Shown here piece by piece: positions 32,713 through 40,387 of a stretch of DNA of 40,387 nucleotides (positions within the stretch are counted from its first letter, which is position 1; each line of letters begins with the position of its first letter). Origin of the DNA: Gammaproteobacteria bacterium (GTDB lineage Bacteria; Pseudomonadota; Gammaproteobacteria; Steroidobacterales; Woeseiaceae); the NCBI GenBank assembly GCA_009937605.1, contig JAACFG010000006.1:1-40387 (forward strand). Direction: 5' to 3'. Under the pieces are notes generated by a model, which searched no databases, had not been told where the DNA came from, and saw only the letters and a program-made list of their open reading frames with translations. The position numbers and the translations under genes were made by a program.

Positions 32713-34341
32713 TCATGGACGCGCGATGTAAGCGGAAATTACGCCCGCACCCAGCAATGCCCAGCCGAGCCAGGGCAGCGAGCCGAGTGTCATGACCAGC
32801 GCCCCGGCGAGAACGCTTGTCGCCGCTGCCGCAAGCCAGTAACGCTGGCGTCGCTGTTCTTCGAGTTGGACTTGAATGATCTTGAGCTCGGGAGACTGCA
32901 GGTTGAAGCGAATACGGCCCTCAGCGACCTGTTCACCGAGGTGGTTCAGAATCGCCGGGAGTTCGCGCAACGCGTCGCGCAGCTGCGGCAGGTTATCGCG
33001 CACATCCTTGAGCATTGCACGCCCACCCACCTGCTCATCCATCCATTGCCTGAGCACGGGATGTGCGGTCTCCCAGAGATCGAGTTGCGGGTAGAGCTGG
33101 CGCCCGAGGCCTTCGATGTTGAACAGGGTCTTGTGCAGCAGGATCATCTGCGGCTGAATTTCGACGTCGAAGCGCTGTGCGACACGGAACAGGCGCATTA
33201 GTACCTGGGCGAACGAAATTTCGGCGAGCGGCTTGTTGAAAATTGGCTCGCATACAGTGCGGACTGCGGCCTCGAGCTGATCGACGCGCGTGCCTGGCGG
33301 CACCCACCCCGAATCGAGGTGCAGTTTCGCGATACGAAAGTAATCGCGGTCAAAAAACGCCAGGAAATTTTCTGCCAGGTAGCGTTGATCTTCAGGACTT
33401 AGCGTGCCGACGATGCCGAAATCGACGGCCGCGTACCTGGGCCGCTCGGGATCATTGTGCAGGACAAAAATATTGCCGGGATGCATGTCGGCGTGGAAGA
33501 AGTTGTGTCGGAACACCTGCGTAAAAAAGATCTCGACGCCGTTTTCGGCGAGCACCTTGATGTTGGTGCCGTCCTCGCGCAGCGTATCCATGTCGCTGAT
33601 CGGTGTGCCGAAGATGCGTTCCTGCACGAGCACCTCGGGTCGGCAATAGTCCCAGTAGATATCGGGAACGTACAACATGTCCGATCCCTGGAAGTTGCGC
33701 TTGAGCTGAGCTGTATTAGCGGCTTCACGCATCAGGTCGAGCTCATCGAGAATCGTGTGCTCGTATTCGTCAACGATTTCGAGCGGCCTTAGACGCTTGC
33801 CATGTTCCCAGTAGCGATCGGCCAGCCCCGCGAGCATGCGCAGGACGCCAAGATCGCGCTCGATCTGTTCTAGAACGCCCGGGCGCAGAACCTTGACGAT
33901 GACCTCGGTGCCGGCCTTTAATTTGGCCGTGTGAACCTGGGCGATGGATGCCGCTGCGAGCGGTTCGGTATCGAAGCGCTCGAACACGTCTTCGACCGTT
34001 TCACCGTAAGCGTCATTGATAATCTCAATAGCCTGTTCCGCCGGAAACGGCGGGACCGCATCCTGCAGTTTGGCGAGTTCGTCGGCGATGTCGGCGGGTA
34101 GCAAGTCTCGGCGTGTCGAGATCGCCTGACCGAACTTGACGAAGATCGGTCCCAGCTCCTCGAGCGCAAGCCGAATTCGCTCGCCAAGTGGCGCAGAACT
34201 GTCGCGGCGTCGCGGTACCAGGTAGAAGAAGAAACGTAAGGGACGCAACAGGTGCGTTTCCTTGATGATGTCATCGAGCCCGTACTTTACGAGTACGCGC
34301 TGGATGGTCAGCATGCGGAAGAGCGTACGACGGTTCGACAT
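32713..34341 (-). CDS. ubiB: Ubiquinone biosynthesis ATPase-like protein UbiB
   Basis: 542 residues. UbiB belongs to the ABC1/COQ8 atypical kinase family and supports ubiquinone synthesis, probably by ATP-driven extraction of lipid intermediates from the membrane. The KxGQ motif (VKFGQAIS), the Ala-rich loop AAASIAQVH, the catalytic region FFHADMHPGNIF and metal-binding DFGIVG are intact. Two C-terminal membrane helices occupy about 500-540. It lies 1 nt after ubiJ in the ubiE-ubiJ-ubiB order that is conserved in gammaproteobacteria. Confidence 0.97.
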   Translation of the reverse strand: MSNRRTLFRMLTIQRVLVKYGLDDIIKETHLLRPLRFFFYLVPRRRDSSAPLGERIRLALEELGPIFVKFGQAISTRRDLLPADIADELAKLQDAVPPFPAEQAIEIINDAYGETVEDVFERFDTEPLAAASIAQVHTAKLKAGTEVIVKVLRPGVLEQIERDLGVLRMLAGLADRYWEHGKRLRPLEIVDEYEHTILDELDLMREAANTAQLKRNFQGSDMLYVPDIYWDYCRPEVLVQERIFGTPISDMDTLREDGTNIKVLAENGVEIFFTQVFRHNFFHADMHPGNIFVLHNDPERPRYAAVDFGIVGTLSPEDQRYLAENFLAFFDRDYFRIAKLHLDSGWVPPGTRVDQLEAAVRTVCEPIFNKPLAEISFAQVLMRLFRVAQRFDVEIQPQMILLHKTLFNIEGLGRQLYPQLDLWETAHPVLRQWMDEQVGGRAMLKDVRDNLPQLRDALRELPAILNHLGEQVAEGRIRFNLQSPELKIIQVQLEEQRRQRYWLAAAATSVLAGALVMTLGSLPWLGWALLGAGVISAYIARP

Positions 34342-34342
34342 C

Positions 34343-34948
34343 TCAGCGCTCGCTCAGCAGATGGTTCAAGCGGGCCTCAAGGCGATCAACATCGTCGCGC
34401 AGTGTGCTTACATTGTCTGAAAAACGATCCACTTCGTAGCGACTCGGGACATCACGGCTTTCTTCCTGCAGGTATTCGCGAATATTTGCACCCATGGTTG
34501 ACCGCGCATTACGGCCCCAATCGCCTACGCCACGTGCGAATTCGCCGAGCCGATGTGCAACGACATCGCCGACAACGTTCGAGAGCTCTTCTTCGACATC
34601 CGGTTTCGCGTAGGTCAGAAGTTTGTGGAAGTTTTCGGCAATATGAGCGTCGCCCGTCAACTCGAGTGAGCCATCACGCAGGGCACTGGTGCCCGCTTCG
34701 CCAGTCATGCGGGCTAACGTCAGCAGGGAGCCACTGATCACAACGTCCGGTTCGGCGTCGCAGTCGGTCGTGAGTTCGAGTTCGTCCTCGCCAACGATAA
34801 ACCAGGCGGCCAGCGCCGTGTTCTGCACACGAACGGCGACAACCGCGCCGGCGAGTTTTTCGCAGAGCTCGCGCGCAGGTGTCGTTGCTCGGATGTTGCG
34901 ATTGAGCAAACCGGCGACCGGGCGGAGTGCAGATTCGAGCGGGTTCAT
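34343..34948 (-). CDS. ubiJ: Ubiquinone biosynthesis accessory factor UbiJ
   Basis: 201 residues. It has an SCP2-type lipid-binding domain at about 12-115 (LELTTDCDAEPDVVISGS, LTLARM, LELTGDAHIAENF) and a C-terminal helical region with coiled coil (DRFSDNVSTLRDDVDRLEARL). UbiJ binds ubiquinone intermediates and with UbiK scaffolds the soluble Ubi complex. It lies between ubiE (4 nt upstream) and ubiB. Confidence 0.93.
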   Translation of the reverse strand: MNPLESALRPVAGLLNRNIRATTPARELCEKLAGAVVAVRVQNTALAAWFIVGEDELELTTDCDAEPDVVISGSLLTLARMTGEAGTSALRDGSLELTGDAHIAENFHKLLTYAKPDVEEELSNVVGDVVAHRLGEFARGVGDWGRNARSTMGANIREYLQEESRDVPSRYEVDRFSDNVSTLRDDVDRLEARLNHLLSER

Positions 34949-34952
34949 CGCT

Positions 34953-35708
34953 TCAGATCCGGTAGCCGATGTGCAGCGCTACGATGCCAGCTGCAAGGTT
35001 GTGATAGCGGCAGCGCTCAAAGCCCGCCTCTTCCATCATCGACTTGAGCGTTTCCTGGTCAGGGTGCACGCGAATCGACTCGGCAAGATACTGGTAGCTA
35101 TCGGCGTCATCTGCGACCAGCTTGCCGAGTGTCGGCAGCACCTTGAACGAGTAGAGGTCGTAGGCGGGCTTGACCGCCTTATTGGGTTCGGAAAACTCCA
35201 GGATCATCGCTTTGCCGCCCGGCTTGAGAGTGCCGAACATCGAGCGGAGGGCGGCGTCCTTGTCGGTAACGTTGCGCAGGCCAAACGCCATGGTGATGCA
35301 GTCGAAAGTTTCGTTCGCAAACGGCAGCGCCTGCGCGTCGACCTGTGCGATCGAGAGGTTCCCGGCGACGCCGGCGTCGATAAGACGGCTGCGTCCCTGC
35401 TTGAGCATGGCAGCGTTGATGTCCGCAAGAATGACATGCCCCTGCGGACCTACCTTTTTTGTGAACTTGCGTGCGAGGTCGCCCGTGCCGCCGGCAAGAT
35501 CGAGAATGACGTCTCCGGGCCGTACCGCGGCCTGGTCAATTGTGAATCGTTTCCACAGGCGATGAAGGCCGGCCGACATCAGGTCATTCATCACATCGTA
35601 GCGACTGGCGACCGAATCGAAGACGCCACGCACCATCCTCGCCTTATCGTCCGAGGCGACGGACTGGTAGCCGAAATGAGTCGTATTGTCGGAGTCCTGC
35701 TTGGCCAT
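34953..35708 (-). CDS. ubiE: Ubiquinone/menaquinone biosynthesis C-methyltransferase UbiE
   Basis: 251 residues. It C-methylates demethylmenaquinone or the 2-methoxy benzoquinol intermediate using SAM. Conserved features: [33 protein letters not shown] at the start, the SAM loop [21 protein letters not shown] and the closing [21 protein letters not shown]. First gene of the ubiE-ubiJ-ubiB unit, with a REP-type repeat upstream. Confidence 0.97.
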   Translation of the reverse strand: MAKQDSDNTTHFGYQSVASDDKARMVRGVFDSVASRYDVMNDLMSAGLHRLWKRFTIDQAAVRPGDVILDLAGGTGDLARKFTKKVGPQGHVILADINAAMLKQGRSRLIDAGVAGNLSIAQVDAQALPFANETFDCITMAFGLRNVTDKDAALRSMFGTLKPGGKAMILEFSEPNKAVKPAYDLYSFKVLPTLGKLVADDADSYQYLAESIRVHPDQETLKSMMEEAGFERCRYHNLAAGIVALHIGYRI

Positions 35709-35741
35709 TCTTCTTGCTCTCGTCCGGCAGGCGAGGATACC

Positions 35742-35824
35742 GGAAATAAGGTGTCAGTCACCCTATTTCCATATTCTAACTCTGGGTAGCCGTAATTCCC
35801 GCAGGAAATAGCGTCACTGACACC
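35742..35824. repeat. Inverted pair of a second REP-like element (GGTGTCAGT type)
   Basis: GGTGTCAGTCACCCTATTTCC (35750-35770) and, inverted, 35804-35824 (GGAAATAGCGTCACTGACACC) match at 19 of 21 positions. The left copy is itself a hairpin, GGAAATA-A-GGTG / CACC-C-TATTTCC around a TCAGT loop. It lies between hslU (3' end) and ubiE (5' end). The sequence is unlike the GAGCGGCC repeats elsewhere in this window. Confidence 0.75.
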
Positions 35825-35831
35825 CTGTTTG

Positions 35832-37172
35832 TTAGAGGATGTATCTGCTGAGGTCCTCGTCGCGCGATAGTTCGGCGAGGTGACTGTCCACGTAGCCCGC
35901 GTCTACGTTGAGCTTCAGGCCGCTCTTGTCCGAAGCCTCGAAGGAGACCGTCTCCAGCAGGCGCTCCATCACCGTGTGCAGGCGGCGCGCGCCGATGTTC
36001 TCTGTATTCTCGTTAACGTGATACGCGATCTCTGCGATGCGCCGGACGCCGCTTTCCGCAAAACTCAGCTCAACTTCTTCAGTAACCAGCAACGCAGCGT
36101 ATTGCGATGTCAGGGAGGCGTCAGGCTCGGTCAATATCCTCACAAAGTCCTCCGTCGTCAGGGACTTCAACTCGACGCGAATCGGTAATCGGCCCTGCAG
36201 CTCGGGGATCAGGTCCGATGGCTTCGAGACGTGGAACGCACCGGACGCGATGAACAAAATGTGGTCGGTTTTGACCATTCCGTACTTGGTGTTGACGGTC
36301 GATCCTTCGACGAGCGGCAGCAAGTCACGCTGCACTCCCTCGCGCGAAACGTCCGCGCCCTGCGTTTCAGAGCGCCGCGCTACCTTGTCGATCTCGTCGA
36401 GGAACACGATGCCGTGTTGCTCGACCGCTTCAAGCGCCTGCGTCTTGAGTTCTTCCTCGTCCACCATCTTGGCCGCTTCTTCGTCGGTCAGGTGGCGGAG
36501 TGCGTCCTTGACCTTGAGTTTGCGGGTTTTCGATTGACTACCGCCGAGATTCTGGAACATGCCCTGAAGTTGACTGGTCATTTCCTCCATTCCGGGAGGC
36601 GCCATGATCTCGACACCCACAGGCATAGCCTGGATGTCGATCTCTATTTCCTTGTCGTCGAGCTTGCCCTCGCGGAGCATCTTGCGAAATTTCTGGCGGG
36701 TGTCGGAATCGGCCGGTTCGGCGTCGGTTTCCTGCGTGAATCCCACGCTGCGGGACGGCGGGGGCAGGAGGGCGTCTAGTACCCGCTCTTCCGCTGCGTC
36801 TTCGGCGCGGAAATGCACCTTGGACATCGCGCCTTCGCGAGTCATCTTGATTGCGACATCCATCAGGTCACGAATGATGCTGTCGACCTCGCGCCCCACG
36901 TAACCCACTTCGGTGAACTTGGTGGCCTCAACCTTTATAAAAGGCGCTTTGGCGAGACGCGCGAGACGTCGTGATATTTCAGTTTTGCCGACACCGGTCG
37001 GACCGATCATCAGGATGTTCTTCGGCGTAATCTCGCTGCGCAATGGCTCATCGACCTGCACCCGCCGCCAGCGATTACGCAACGCAATGGCGACAGCCCG
37101 CTTGGCCTCATCCTGGCCGACGATGTGTTTGTCCAGTTCCTGGACGATTTCTCTGGGGGTCATTTGGGACAT
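35832..37172 (-). CDS. hslU: ATP-dependent protease ATPase subunit HslU
   Basis: 446 residues, an AAA+ unfoldase that caps the HslV peptidase and feeds it substrates; a heat-shock protease. Walker [10 protein letters not shown] (about 56-64), Walker [10 protein letters not shown], the pore motif GYVG (about 90-93), the inserted I domain (about 110-240) and sensor 2 [15 protein letters not shown] are intact, and the C-terminus ends SRYIL as needed for docking into HslV. It follows hslV after 27 nt. That gap is filled by a REP element and no clear Shine-Dalgarno is visible, so coupling to hslV is possible. Confidence 0.97.
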   Translation of the reverse strand: MSQMTPREIVQELDKHIVGQDEAKRAVAIALRNRWRRVQVDEPLRSEITPKNILMIGPTGVGKTEISRRLARLAKAPFIKVEATKFTEVGYVGREVDSIIRDLMDVAIKMTREGAMSKVHFRAEDAAEERVLDALLPPPSRSVGFTQETDAEPADSDTRQKFRKMLREGKLDDKEIEIDIQAMPVGVEIMAPPGMEEMTSQLQGMFQNLGGSQSKTRKLKVKDALRHLTDEEAAKMVDEEELKTQALEAVEQHGIVFLDEIDKVARRSETQGADVSREGVQRDLLPLVEGSTVNTKYGMVKTDHILFIASGAFHVSKPSDLIPELQGRLPIRVELKSLTTEDFVRILTEPDASLTSQYAALLVTEEVELSFAESGVRRIAEIAYHVNENTENIGARRLHTVMERLLETVSFEASDKSGLKLNVDAGYVDSHLAELSRDEDLSRYIL

Positions 37173-37179
37173 AAAATGA

Positions 37180-37202
37180 ATCGCGGCCAGTGGCCGCTCC
37201 TA
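37180..37202 (-). repeat. REP element between hslV and hslU, supplying the hslV stop codon
   Basis: Minus strand GAGCGGCCACTGGCCGCGAT (37199-37180), preceded by TAG (37202-37200), the hslV stop codon. The 20-nt unit is identical to the plus-strand copy at 24255-24274. It forms a GC hairpin at the hslV end. Confidence 0.8.
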
Positions 37203-37730
37203 CAGTTCTTCTACAGTTATGTGTTGGTTGGTATAGACGCAGATGTCGCCCGCGATGCCGAGCGCCTTCTCAACGATGTCGCGTGCCTCGAGTTCTGTGT
37301 TGCCGAGGAGCGCAAGCGCCGCGGCCTGGGCAAAGGGGCCGCCGGAACCGATCGCCATGAGATCGTTTTCGGGCTCAATGACGTCGCCGTTGCCCGTCAC
37401 GATGAACGATTTTTCATCGTCGGCGACACAGAGCAGGGCCTCGAGCCGGCGCAGGCGCCGGTCTGTCCGCCAGTCTTTGGCGAGCTCGATCGCGGCACGC
37501 GTCAGGTTGCCGTACTGCTCGAGTTTCGACTCGAACAGCTCGAACAGCGTGAATGCATCGGCCGTGCCGCCAGCGAATCCCGCAATAACCCGGCCGCCTG
37601 CCAGCTGCCGCACTTTGCGTGCATTGCCCTTCATGACGGTGTTGCCCATGCTGACCTGACCGTCGCCGGCGATGGCGACCTTGCCATTGCGGCGGACCGA
37701 GACAATGGTTGTCCCTCTGAATTGTTCCAT
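37200..37730 (-). CDS. hslV: ATP-dependent protease subunit HslV
   Basis: 176 residues. It is the threonine peptidase of the HslVU complex. The nucleophile Thr lies in GTTIVSVRR at residue 7, so a six-residue propeptide (MEQFRG) must be removed; E. coli HslV removes only Met. [26 protein letters not shown] and [15 protein letters not shown] are the conserved core. The stop codon is within a REP element; the C-terminus ends ITVEEL, a few residues short of E. coli. It lies 49 nt downstream of xerC. Confidence 0.97.
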   Translation of the reverse strand: MEQFRGTTIVSVRRNGKVAIAGDGQVSMGNTVMKGNARKVRQLAGGRVIAGFAGGTADAFTLFELFESKLEQYGNLTRAAIELAKDWRTDRRLRRLEALLCVADDEKSFIVTGNGDVIEPENDLMAIGSGGPFAQAAALALLGNTELEARDIVEKALGIAGDICVYTNQHITVEEL

Positions 37731-37760
37731 CGTTTATTCCTGCTGCTGGGCCCTGATGAC

Positions 37761-37782
37761 ATCGCGGCCGTGGCCGCTCCTA
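37761..37782 (-). repeat. REP element after xerC, supplying the xerC stop codon
   Basis: Minus strand GAGCGGCCACGGCCGCGAT (37779-37761), one base shorter than the other copies, preceded by TAG (37782-37780), the xerC stop. It forms a hairpin between xerC and hslV. Confidence 0.75.
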
Positions 37783-38679
37783 CCCCTTCTTTCTTCGGGC
37801 GCGTGGATGGGTTTGGTCGTAAATTTGGGCGAGATGCTGGAAATCAAGGTGCGTGTACACCTGGGTTGTCGAAATATTGGCGTGCCCCAGCAATTCCTGG
37901 ACGCCGCGCAGGTCGTGACTCGACTCGAGTACGTGCGTCGCGAACGAATGCCTGAACAGGTGCGGGTAGACGTTTGCGTCGATCCCTTGTTGTTTGGCCC
38001 AGTATTTGACCCGGGACTGCACGGACCGCGTACTGATGCGGCTCCCTCGATTGCTGACGAACAGGGCCCGTTCATCAGCGTTGGCCATATCCGCACGCGT
38101 AATCGTCCATTGTCGCAACGCTTTTAATGCCATCCGTCCCACCGGAACTATACGATCCTTGTTGCCTTTGCCTGTTACGCGCACGGTTGCATCGTGCACG
38201 TCGACATCGCCAAGGTTGAGGTCGGTCAGCTCGGCAAGGCGCAGGCCCGATGAGTACAGGAGCTCGAGAATGGCCCGGTCACGGTCGACAATCGGCCCGT
38301 CACCCTGGATCTGCAGCAGTCGGGCCATGCGGTCAGCGTCGAGATTGTCGGGCAGGCGTTTGCTGCCCTTGGGTGCTGACACCGAGGTGATGGGGTTCTT
38401 GCCGACTTCGTTCTCGCGGATCAGGTAGCGAAAGAATGTGCGAGCCGCGGACAGGCGGCGCTGGATGGTTTTCCCGCCCAGGCCCTTGCGGAAACATGCC
38501 GCCGCGTACGCTCTGACATGCTCGCTGTCGAGGTGTCGCCACTCGTCGACGCCGGATTGCTCGCAGTAGTCGGCCAAAACTTCAAGGTCTCGGCGGTAGT
38601 TCTTGCAGGTCAGTGGCGACAGGCGACGCTCGAATTCGAGATGCCGGATAAAGCGGTCGATCCAGCTGGCGTCATTCAT
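37780..38679 (-). CDS. xerC: Tyrosine recombinase XerC
   Basis: 299 residues, standard length. With XerD it resolves chromosome dimers at dif. The N-terminal SAM-like DNA-binding domain (about 1-85) and C-terminal catalytic domain are present, with all catalytic residues: R in SSGLRLAEL, K in GKGNKDR, H and R in HLFRHSF, H in LLGHANI and the nucleophile Y in TTQVYTH. It follows dapF and the DUF484 gene, the usual gammaproteobacterial order. The last codons are Lys/Arg-rich and the stop is in a REP. Confidence 0.96.
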   Translation of the reverse strand: MNDASWIDRFIRHLEFERRLSPLTCKNYRRDLEVLADYCEQSGVDEWRHLDSEHVRAYAAACFRKGLGGKTIQRRLSAARTFFRYLIRENEVGKNPITSVSAPKGSKRLPDNLDADRMARLLQIQGDGPIVDRDRAILELLYSSGLRLAELTDLNLGDVDVHDATVRVTGKGNKDRIVPVGRMALKALRQWTITRADMANADERALFVSNRGSRISTRSVQSRVKYWAKQQGIDANVYPHLFRHSFATHVLESSHDLRGVQELLGHANISTTQVYTHLDFQHLAQIYDQTHPRARRKKG

Positions 38680-38691
38680 GGGATCAGGTCC

Positions 38692-39405
38692 CTAGAAGCG
38701 CTTCAGCGATCCTGTGACGAGATCGCCCAGACGCGCCAGGAAGTCGAGGCTCATGCCCGGGTGGAAGCGATCGCTATCGGTGCTGCCAACGGCGAGAAAA
38801 CCAATCTCGGCGCCGTCACCCATTTCGCCCAGCGGCACGAGTGCAGCAGAGCCAATCTCATCAGCATCGCCGTGGAACAGGAATTCGCGCTGCGAATCCC
38901 GAATCTTGCCGCAGCGAGGGGTCGTTCCGCCGAGGAAGGTGCCGAAGGGCTTGAGCGCCGCGTCGTCCTTCCTGATAACCCTGAAGAACCGCCCCGCATT
39001 GATATCCTCGAATGACTCGGGATCGCCAAACAACACGAGCACCGCATGGTCGGCATCGAATCCCGATCGCATGGCCTCCTCGATCACAGCGACGGTCCTG
39101 TGCAGGTCCCTGGCGTCGAGCAATTGCATGGTTAATTCGTGAATCCTGGCGCCCAACGAATCATTGGCGCGCGCGACCTCGATGAGTTCTTTGAGCTGGC
39201 GCTCAAGCTTGAGGTCCTTCTGCCGCAAAACAGCAACCTGCCGCTCCACCAGCGAGACGGCACCGCCGCTGGCGTGTGGGAGGTTCAGTGAACTGAGCAA
39301 TGTTGAATGGCGCTCGAAAAAGTCGGGGTGCGCTGCCAGGTAGTCGTGGATTGACTGTTCTGAGAGTTCCTCTTCGACAAATTCCGCTTCGGCTTGCGTG
39401 CTCAT
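38692..39405 (-). CDS. DUF484 family protein
   Basis: 237 residues. The start SEQSIHDYLAAHPDFFERH, then LNLPHASGGAVSLVERQVAVLRQK, is the DUF484 (YigA) signature: a short helical part with coiled coil (about 50-95) and a GAF-like domain (about 95-230). It is conserved between dapF and xerC in gammaproteobacteria, but the function is not known. The ATG overlaps the dapF stop as ATGA. Confidence 0.93.
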   Translation of the reverse strand: MSTQAEAEFVEEELSEQSIHDYLAAHPDFFERHSTLLSSLNLPHASGGAVSLVERQVAVLRQKDLKLERQLKELIEVARANDSLGARIHELTMQLLDARDLHRTVAVIEEAMRSGFDADHAVLVLFGDPESFEDINAGRFFRVIRKDDAALKPFGTFLGGTTPRCGKIRDSQREFLFHGDADEIGSAALVPLGEMGDGAEIGFLAVGSTDSDRFHPGMSLDFLARLGDLVTGSLKRF

Positions 39406-40232
39406 AAATCCATGATTCCTTTAGAAATGTATTCGGCGTTTCCCGTGAGCCAAACCAGCTCCGAACCACCGCGCCAGCTTACCACGAGTTGGCCGCCGGG
39501 CAGTCGAACGTTGACCGATTCGCCGAGCAGCCCGAGCATCTGTCCCGCAACGGCGGCGGCGCAGGCTCCTGTGCCGCATGCGGCAGTTTCTCCAACACCG
39601 CGCTCGAACACTCGCAAATCCATGCTGCCACGATCACGAATTCGGGCAAAACCCACGTTAGCGCGTTGCGGAAAACGCTCGTGTCGTTCGATCAGGGGTC
39701 CAAGTTCAGCGACGGGAGCGGTATCCACATCATCGACATACAGTACGCAGTGCGGGTTGCCCATCGACAGCGCGCAAACAGAAAACTGCTCGTCGCCGAC
39801 GGCCAGTTGATAACGCTCGGCGAGTTCGTCTGCCACAAATGGAATGGCAGCTGGTTCGAATTCAGGCACGCCCATGCTGACAGTGACGAGTCCGTCGTCG
39901 TCGACGCGAGCCTCGACGGGGCCGGCCGGGCTTTTCAATAGAAAAGATTGCGTATGACTGCTGTCATTCGCGAGAAAAGCCGCTACGCATCGCACGCCGT
40001 TGCCGCATTGTTCGACTTCCGAGCCATCGGCGTTGAAGACGCGGTAGGCCGCCGCAAAGGCGGAATCATGCGCCGACTCGACCCACATCAGCTGATCGAA
40101 ACCGGGTCCGGCGGTCTCATCACCGAGCTCACGAAGTGTCTCGGGAGGCGGTGCCGGTGCACTGCCGTTTCGTTGATCGACCACGAGAATTTCATTACCC
40201 GTGCCGTGCATTTTTGTGTAGGCGACTTTCAT
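39402..40232 (-). CDS. dapF: Diaminopimelate epimerase
   Basis: 276 residues from the ATG at 40232; the frame is open further up but KMHGTGNE is the usual start. It converts LL- to meso-diaminopimelate for peptidoglycan and lysine. The two catalytic Cys are C76 in EQCGNGVRC and C219 in AACGTGAC. MGNPHCVLYV and NVGFARI are other conserved parts. No strong ribosome site; the upstream region is shared with a divergent ParA gene. First gene of dapF-DUF484-xerC, likely continuing into hslVU. Confidence 0.96.
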   Translation of the reverse strand: MKVAYTKMHGTGNEILVVDQRNGSAPAPPPETLRELGDETAGPGFDQLMWVESAHDSAFAAAYRVFNADGSEVEQCGNGVRCVAAFLANDSSHTQSFLLKSPAGPVEARVDDDGLVTVSMGVPEFEPAAIPFVADELAERYQLAVGDEQFSVCALSMGNPHCVLYVDDVDTAPVAELGPLIERHERFPQRANVGFARIRDRGSMDLRVFERGVGETAACGTGACAAAVAGQMLGLLGESVNVRLPGGQLVVSWRGGSELVWLTGNAEYISKGIMDL

Positions 40233-40335
40233 GGACTTTTTCGGTTGGCGTCTGTAGTTTACATAAACCAGAAATCGAGCGAATCGAATTCGATCAACCA
40301 ATAACCAATCTAACAACATTGCCCAGGAGAGGATC

Positions 40336-40387
40336 ATGCGGCACATAATGGTTATGAATGCGAAGGGTGGTTGCGGGAAAAGCACCC
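40336..40387 (+). CDS. ParA family ATPase, N-terminal fragment
   Basis: Only 17 residues are in the window, MRHIMVMNAKGGCGKST; the gene runs off the right edge. The deviant Walker A motif KGGCGKST is diagnostic of ParA/MinD-type ATPases, which segregate DNA or position protein complexes. AGGAGAGG lies 4-11 nt upstream of the ATG. Divergent from dapF. Which ParA subfamily it belongs to cannot be told from this much. Confidence 0.85.
   Translation, partial: MRHIMVMNAKGGCGKST

Noticed and set aside
40283..40294. Palindrome ATCGAATTCGAT between dapF and the ParA gene
   Set aside because: A 12-nt palindrome in isolation is not compelling as an operator, and no second copy or clear promoter overlap was found.

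Overview
The window looks like chromosomal DNA of a free-living, probably marine gammaproteobacterium. Three gene blocks support this: the ftsY-ftsE-ftsX-rpoH block with rsmD-coaD divergent from it, the ubiE-ubiJ-ubiB block, and the dapF-DUF484-xerC-hslV-hslU run. All are arranged as in gammaproteobacteria. The left edge carries the Gram-negative 'dedicated sortase' system known mainly from marine proteobacteria. The style of several genes (FlgO/TolB-like TPR membrane proteins, pyrE next to a Crc-like nuclease, Pseudomonas-type REP sequences) would suit a Woeseia-like or related deep gammaproteobacterial lineage, but that assignment is inference. Gene density is high and no gene-free stretch exceeds 300 bases. 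I saw no tRNA, rRNA, CRISPR array, insertion sequence or prophage.

Layout. 1-2859: dedicated sortase system (partial response regulator, VIT/vWA target protein, class GN sortase). 2870-9729: thiolase, a MATE exporter, then a six-gene minus-strand operon (DUF962 protein, glutaryl-CoA dehydrogenase, second MATE exporter, two small membrane proteins, YdjM-like membrane protein). 9858-17269: OmpA-type lipoprotein, DUF3465 protein, large secreted M14 metallopeptidase, and a tandem pair of three-helix FlgO/TPR proteins. 17323-22729: heat-shock sigma factor rpoH with an elaborate control region, a TetR regulator, ftsX, ftsE, ftsY, then rsmD and coaD. 22784-28566: TPR protein, mutM, rpmG, rpmB, a RadC-like protein, coaBC, dut, a DUF4124 protein and pyrE. 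28626-30986: overlapping operon of a Crc-clade exonuclease III, an AmpG-like permease and a Rieske ferredoxin. 30997-37730: small DUF6763-like protein, trmB, acyltransferase, ubiB, ubiJ, ubiE, hslU, hslV. 37780-40387: xerC, DUF484, dapF and the start of a ParA-type ATPase.

The most interesting region is the 178-bp rpoH-tetR intergenic segment. It holds a perfect CIRCE operator (TTAGCACTC-N9-GAGTGCTAA) 28 nt upstream of rpoH and a sigma-E-like -35 box whose predicted -10 falls inside CIRCE. It also has two copies of a TTGAAT-N4-ATTCAA palindrome centred 31 bp apart, and a strong sigma-70 promoter for tetR that would yield a leaderless mRNA. Together these suggest that HrcA, the envelope-stress sigma factor and a TetR repressor may all feed into sigma-32 production.

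Other points of note are a Crc-family protein that keeps the exonuclease III catalytic residues, REP elements that supply the stop codons of hslV and xerC, and a sortase target with a non-canonical FPATA sorting motif.
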